A stretch of DNA of 64,000 nucleotides, taken from the NCBI RefSeq assembly GCF_029910215.1, contig NZ_CP110396.1, positions 2,356,001 to 2,420,000 of the forward strand. The letters run 5' to 3'. The translations under genes and the position numbers were made by a program. This DNA is from Paraburkholderia sp. D15. GTDB taxonomy: Bacteria; Pseudomonadota; Gammaproteobacteria; Burkholderiales; Burkholderiaceae. A model generated the notes under the pieces. The model ran no database searches and had not been told where the DNA came from. It saw only the letters and a list, made by a program, of their open reading frames with translations. Numbering within the stretch: position 1 is the stretch's first letter; every line of letters starts with the position of its first letter. Shown here piece after piece: positions 61,911 through 64,000 of this stretch.

Positions 61911-63149
61911 ATGAACGAACCTCGCCATGCGGCAACGCATTCCGTGCGTGATGTTTCCAGTGCGGCCGATGTATCGGCCGCTTTCGCTGCTTCAAGCACT
62001 TCCGGCGTAACGGATCTCTCCAGTCTGCTCGACGCGCTGCGCGCGAGCGCGCCGCAGCGCGACCGCGACGGCGGCCATGCCGGGCAGGAGAAGCAATGGA
62101 TCGCCGACGCCGGCCTGCTCACGCTCGCGGTGCCGCGCGAATTCGGCGGTCCTGGTGCACGCTGGCCCGACATCTACGACACGATCCGGCGGATCGCGCG
62201 CGTCGATAGCGCGCTCGCGCATTTGCTGGGCTTCACCTGCCTGCAGATCGTGAGCGTCGACGTTTGGGGCAATCCTGAACAACGTGCCCGCTATTTGAGC
62301 GGCACGGTCGAGGGTCGCTGGTGGTGGGGCAATGCGGTCAATCCGCTCGATACGCGTCTGGTTGCAAGCGCAACCAGTGACGGCGGCTATGTGCTGGACG
62401 GACAGAAAGGTTTCTGTTCGGGCACACGCGGCTCGCACATGATGACGATTTCCGCGCACGATCCCGCCGCCGGCAAACCTGTGTTCGCCGTGGTGCCGAC
62501 TGCACGCGAAGGCATCGTCGTGCGGGACGACTGGGACCCGATCGGTCAACGGCAGACGGACAGCGGCAGCGTTTCATTCACGCGTGTCAGGGTCGAGCCG
62601 CACGAAGTGTTGCAACGAGCCGACACACCGTATGCGAGTCTGCGCACGCTGATTTCGCAGCAGGTGCTGACCAATCTGTTCGTCGGCATCGCGCAGGGTG
62701 CGCTCGAGGAAGCGCGCGCCTACGCGACGCAGCACGGCCGGCCATGGGTCAACTCCGGCGTCGACCGGGCTACCGACGATCCTTATCTGATCCAGCGTTT
62801 CGGCGAGATGCGCGTGCAGACAGTCAGCGCCGAAGCGCTGGCCACGCGCGCCGCGTATGCACTCGAGGATGCGTGGCGCCAGGGTCCGTCGCTCGCGGCC
62901 GAAGCGCGTGCTCATGTCGCGCTGGCGACCTCGGAAGCGAAAATCGTCGCGCACCGCGCAGCGCTCGATGTCAGCGAAAAACTCTTCGACGCGTGTGGTG
63001 CGCGCGCGACACACGCACCGCTCGCACTCGACCGTTTCTGGCGCAATGCGCGCGTCCATACCTTGCACGACCCGCTGGACTACCGGATTCGCGATGTCGG
63101 CCGCTACGCGTTGAGCGGCACGCTGCCGGACGTTTCTTTGTACACTTGA
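61911..63149 (+). CDS. Acyl-CoA dehydrogenase-like flavoprotein (SfnB/DszC-type)
   Basis: Start ATG 61911 gives 412 aa. N-terminal helical domain with PREFGGPGARW, central beta domain (GFCSGTRGSHMMTISAHD) and C-terminal helical bundle (DRFWRNARVHTLHDPLDYRIRDVG) as in SfnB, DszC and related FMNH2-dependent monooxygenases. The H-x-x-x-D-P close to the end is common to this subgroup, and the classic acyl-CoA dehydrogenase Glu is not evident. Linked to metQNI, it probably attacks an imported organosulfur compound; the substrate is unknown. Confidence 0.85.
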   Translation: MNEPRHAATHSVRDVSSAADVSAAFAASSTSGVTDLSSLLDALRASAPQRDRDGGHAGQEKQWIADAGLLTLAVPREFGGPGARWPDIYDTIRRIARVDSALAHLLGFTCLQIVSVDVWGNPEQRARYLSGTVEGRWWWGNAVNPLDTRLVASATSDGGYVLDGQKGFCSGTRGSHMMTISAHDPAAGKPVFAVVPTAREGIVVRDDWDPIGQRQTDSGSVSFTRVRVEPHEVLQRADTPYASLRTLISQQVLTNLFVGIAQGALEEARAYATQHGRPWVNSGVDRATDDPYLIQRFGEMRVQTVSAEALATRAAYALEDAWRQGPSLAAEARAHVALATSEAKIVAHRAALDVSEKLFDACGARATHAPLALDRFWRNARVHTLHDPLDYRIRDVGRYALSGTLPDVSLYT

Positions 63150-63157
63150 GACGGCTC

Positions 63158-63190
63158 GCGGCGCCCCGGCATGAGGGCGCCGCGTTTTTT
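63158..63190 (+). terminator. Intrinsic terminator of the met operon
   Basis: A perfect 9-bp stem GCGGCGCCC / GGGCGCCGC (63158-63166 with 63175-63183), 8-nt loop, then TTTTTT (63185-63190). Confidence 0.92.
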
Positions 63191-63211
63191 CGTTCTCGAG
63201 AGATTCCCGTC

Positions 63212-64000
63212 TTGCCGTTCAAACTACCCACTACCGCAACGGCGCCGTTCTGCCCATCCGAAGTACAGGGCTCGGTCGCCGTCACGCAAGGCGCGTCGTT
63301 CTGGAAAAAAATCCTGCAGTTCGCGGGGCCAGGTCTGCTGATTTCGATCGGCTACATGGACCCAGGCAACTGGGCGACCGACATCGAAGCCGGATCGCGC
63401 TACGGCTACAGCCTGTTGTTCGTGGTGTTGCTGTCGAGCCTCGCGGCCATGGCGTTGCAATGTTTGAGCATGCGTCTGGGCATCGCGACCGGGCGCGACC
63501 TCGCGCAGTTGTCCAGCGCGCGCTATTCGCCGGCCGCCGCGCGCTTTCAATGGGTGCTCGCCGAACTGTCGATCGTGGCGTGCGATCTCGCCGAAGTGCT
63601 CGGCGGCGCGCTCGCCTTCCATCTGCTCTTCAAATGTTCGCTGACCACCGGCGTGCTGTTGACCGCATTCGACACGCTGATCGTGCTCGGTCTGAAAGGC
63701 AAGAATTTCCGCGATCTCGAAGCGATCATGCTCGGCCTCATCGCGACGATCGGCGTGGGCTACATCATTGAACTGGCGCTGGTCGGGCCGCACTGGCCGT
63801 CGGTCGCGCAAGGGCTGGTGCCGTCCTGGCAGGCGCTCAGTTCGCGCGAGCCGCTGTATCTCGCGATCGGCATTCTCGGCGCGACGGTCATGCCGCATAA
63901 CCTGTATCTGCATTCGTCGATCGTGCAGACGCGAGCGGTGAAGCGCGATCCGGCCAGCATCCGCTCGGCGATCGGCATGTCGCGGCTCGATACCATCGTG
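63212..64000 (+). CDS. Nramp-family divalent metal transporter (3' end outside window)
   Basis: Open from TTG 63212 to the window end, 263 codons so far. No ATG or GTG is in frame upstream, and GAGAG lies about 9 nt before the TTG. Nramp signatures: SIGYMDPGNWATDIEAGSRY with the DPGN metal motif in helix 1, and ATVMPHNLYLHSS with the MPH motif in helix 6. At least seven membrane helices are visible. Imports Mn2+ or Fe2+ with protons; MntH-like. It lies 22 bp after the met operon terminator, so it probably has separate transcription. Confidence 0.9.
   Translation, partial: MPFKLPTTATAPFCPSEVQGSVAVTQGASFWKKILQFAGPGLLISIGYMDPGNWATDIEAGSRYGYSLLFVVLLSSLAAMALQCLSMRLGIATGRDLAQLSSARYSPAAARFQWVLAELSIVACDLAEVLGGALAFHLLFKCSLTTGVLLTAFDTLIVLGLKGKNFRDLEAIMLGLIATIGVGYIIELALVGPHWPSVAQGLVPSWQALSSREPLYLAIGILGATVMPHNLYLHSSIVQTRAVKRDPASIRSAIGMSRLDTIV

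Noticed and set aside
1..64000. tRNA, rRNA, CRISPR arrays, insertion sequences, integrase or phage genes
   Set aside because: Looked for on both strands by eye; no cloverleaf-like genes, regular spacer arrays, transposase motifs or attachment-site duplications were found.

Overview
The window is about 65% GC, with strongly GC-biased third codon positions. Its gene content is typical of Burkholderiales, most likely Paraburkholderia or Burkholderia: DUF4148 proteins, the ceoR-llpE-ceoAB-opcM efflux locus, a carnitine catabolism cluster and a 180-kDa-type NAD-glutamate dehydrogenase. It reads as ordinary chromosome. I see no rRNA, tRNA, CRISPR array, insertion sequence or prophage. Two genes run off the ends: a sensor kinase at the left and an Nramp transporter at the right.

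Layout, left to right. 0-3.1 kb: sensor-kinase 3' end, then two tandem 305-aa paralogues of unknown function with identical 5' ends; the first has a ribosome-binding site buried in a long palindrome. 3.1-7 kb: a winged-helix regulator plus beta-propeller pair, divergent from a DUF899/DUF2182 pair. 7-12.1 kb: a ytcA-mdtN-mdtO-mdtP export operon. 12.6-13.5 kb: an orphan response regulator. 13.5-19.5 kb: carnitine operon (caiX, cdhC, cdhA, cdhB, a hydrolase) with a divergent GlxA-type regulator that is frameshifted. 19.7-20.1 kb: DUF4148 gene with a clear terminator. 20.1-24.8 kb: gabTD with divergent gabR. 24.8-27.5 kb: EamA exporter, GcvA-like LysR, a lipoprotein. 27.6-30.4 kb: phnCDE with a three-repeat Pho box. 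30.5-30.7 kb: an AT-rich quasi-palindrome. 30.7-37.5 kb: M14-type peptidase, hydrolase, NAD-GDH. 37.7-40.8 kb: Tat-exported superoxide dismutase, DUF3455 lipoprotein, ECF sigma and anti-sigma factors. 40.8-43.8 kb: cupredoxin and GGDEF-EAL protein. 44-49 kb: secreted hydrolase, cation efflux protein, aldo/keto reductase, exported purine nucleoside permease family protein, a 24-residue small-protein gene and a second DUF4148 gene. 49.4-57.6 kb: ceoR, llpE, ceoA, ceoB, opcM. 57.7-58.8 kb: HTH antitoxin and a frameshifted PIN toxin. 58.9-63.2 kb: a Cys-containing leader ORF, metQ-metN-metI and an acyl-CoA dehydrogenase-like flavoprotein. 63.2 kb to the end: Nramp.

How the genes work together: most clusters couple scavenging of small nitrogen, phosphorus or sulfur compounds (carnitine, GABA, glutamate, phosphonate, methionine or organosulfur) to dedicated local regulators. 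Two tripartite or multi-part export systems handle aromatic or toxic compounds. The observations best worth a second look are the tandem 305-aa pair with its hairpin-masked start, the 24-aa ORF with its own ribosome site and terminator, the Cys-containing leader peptide before metQ, the Asp-for-Ser substitution in LlpE, the Pho box, and several short tandem-repeat arrays (7-16 bp units) at gene borders. Two regulator/toxin genes carry frameshifts that could be real decay or sequencing error.
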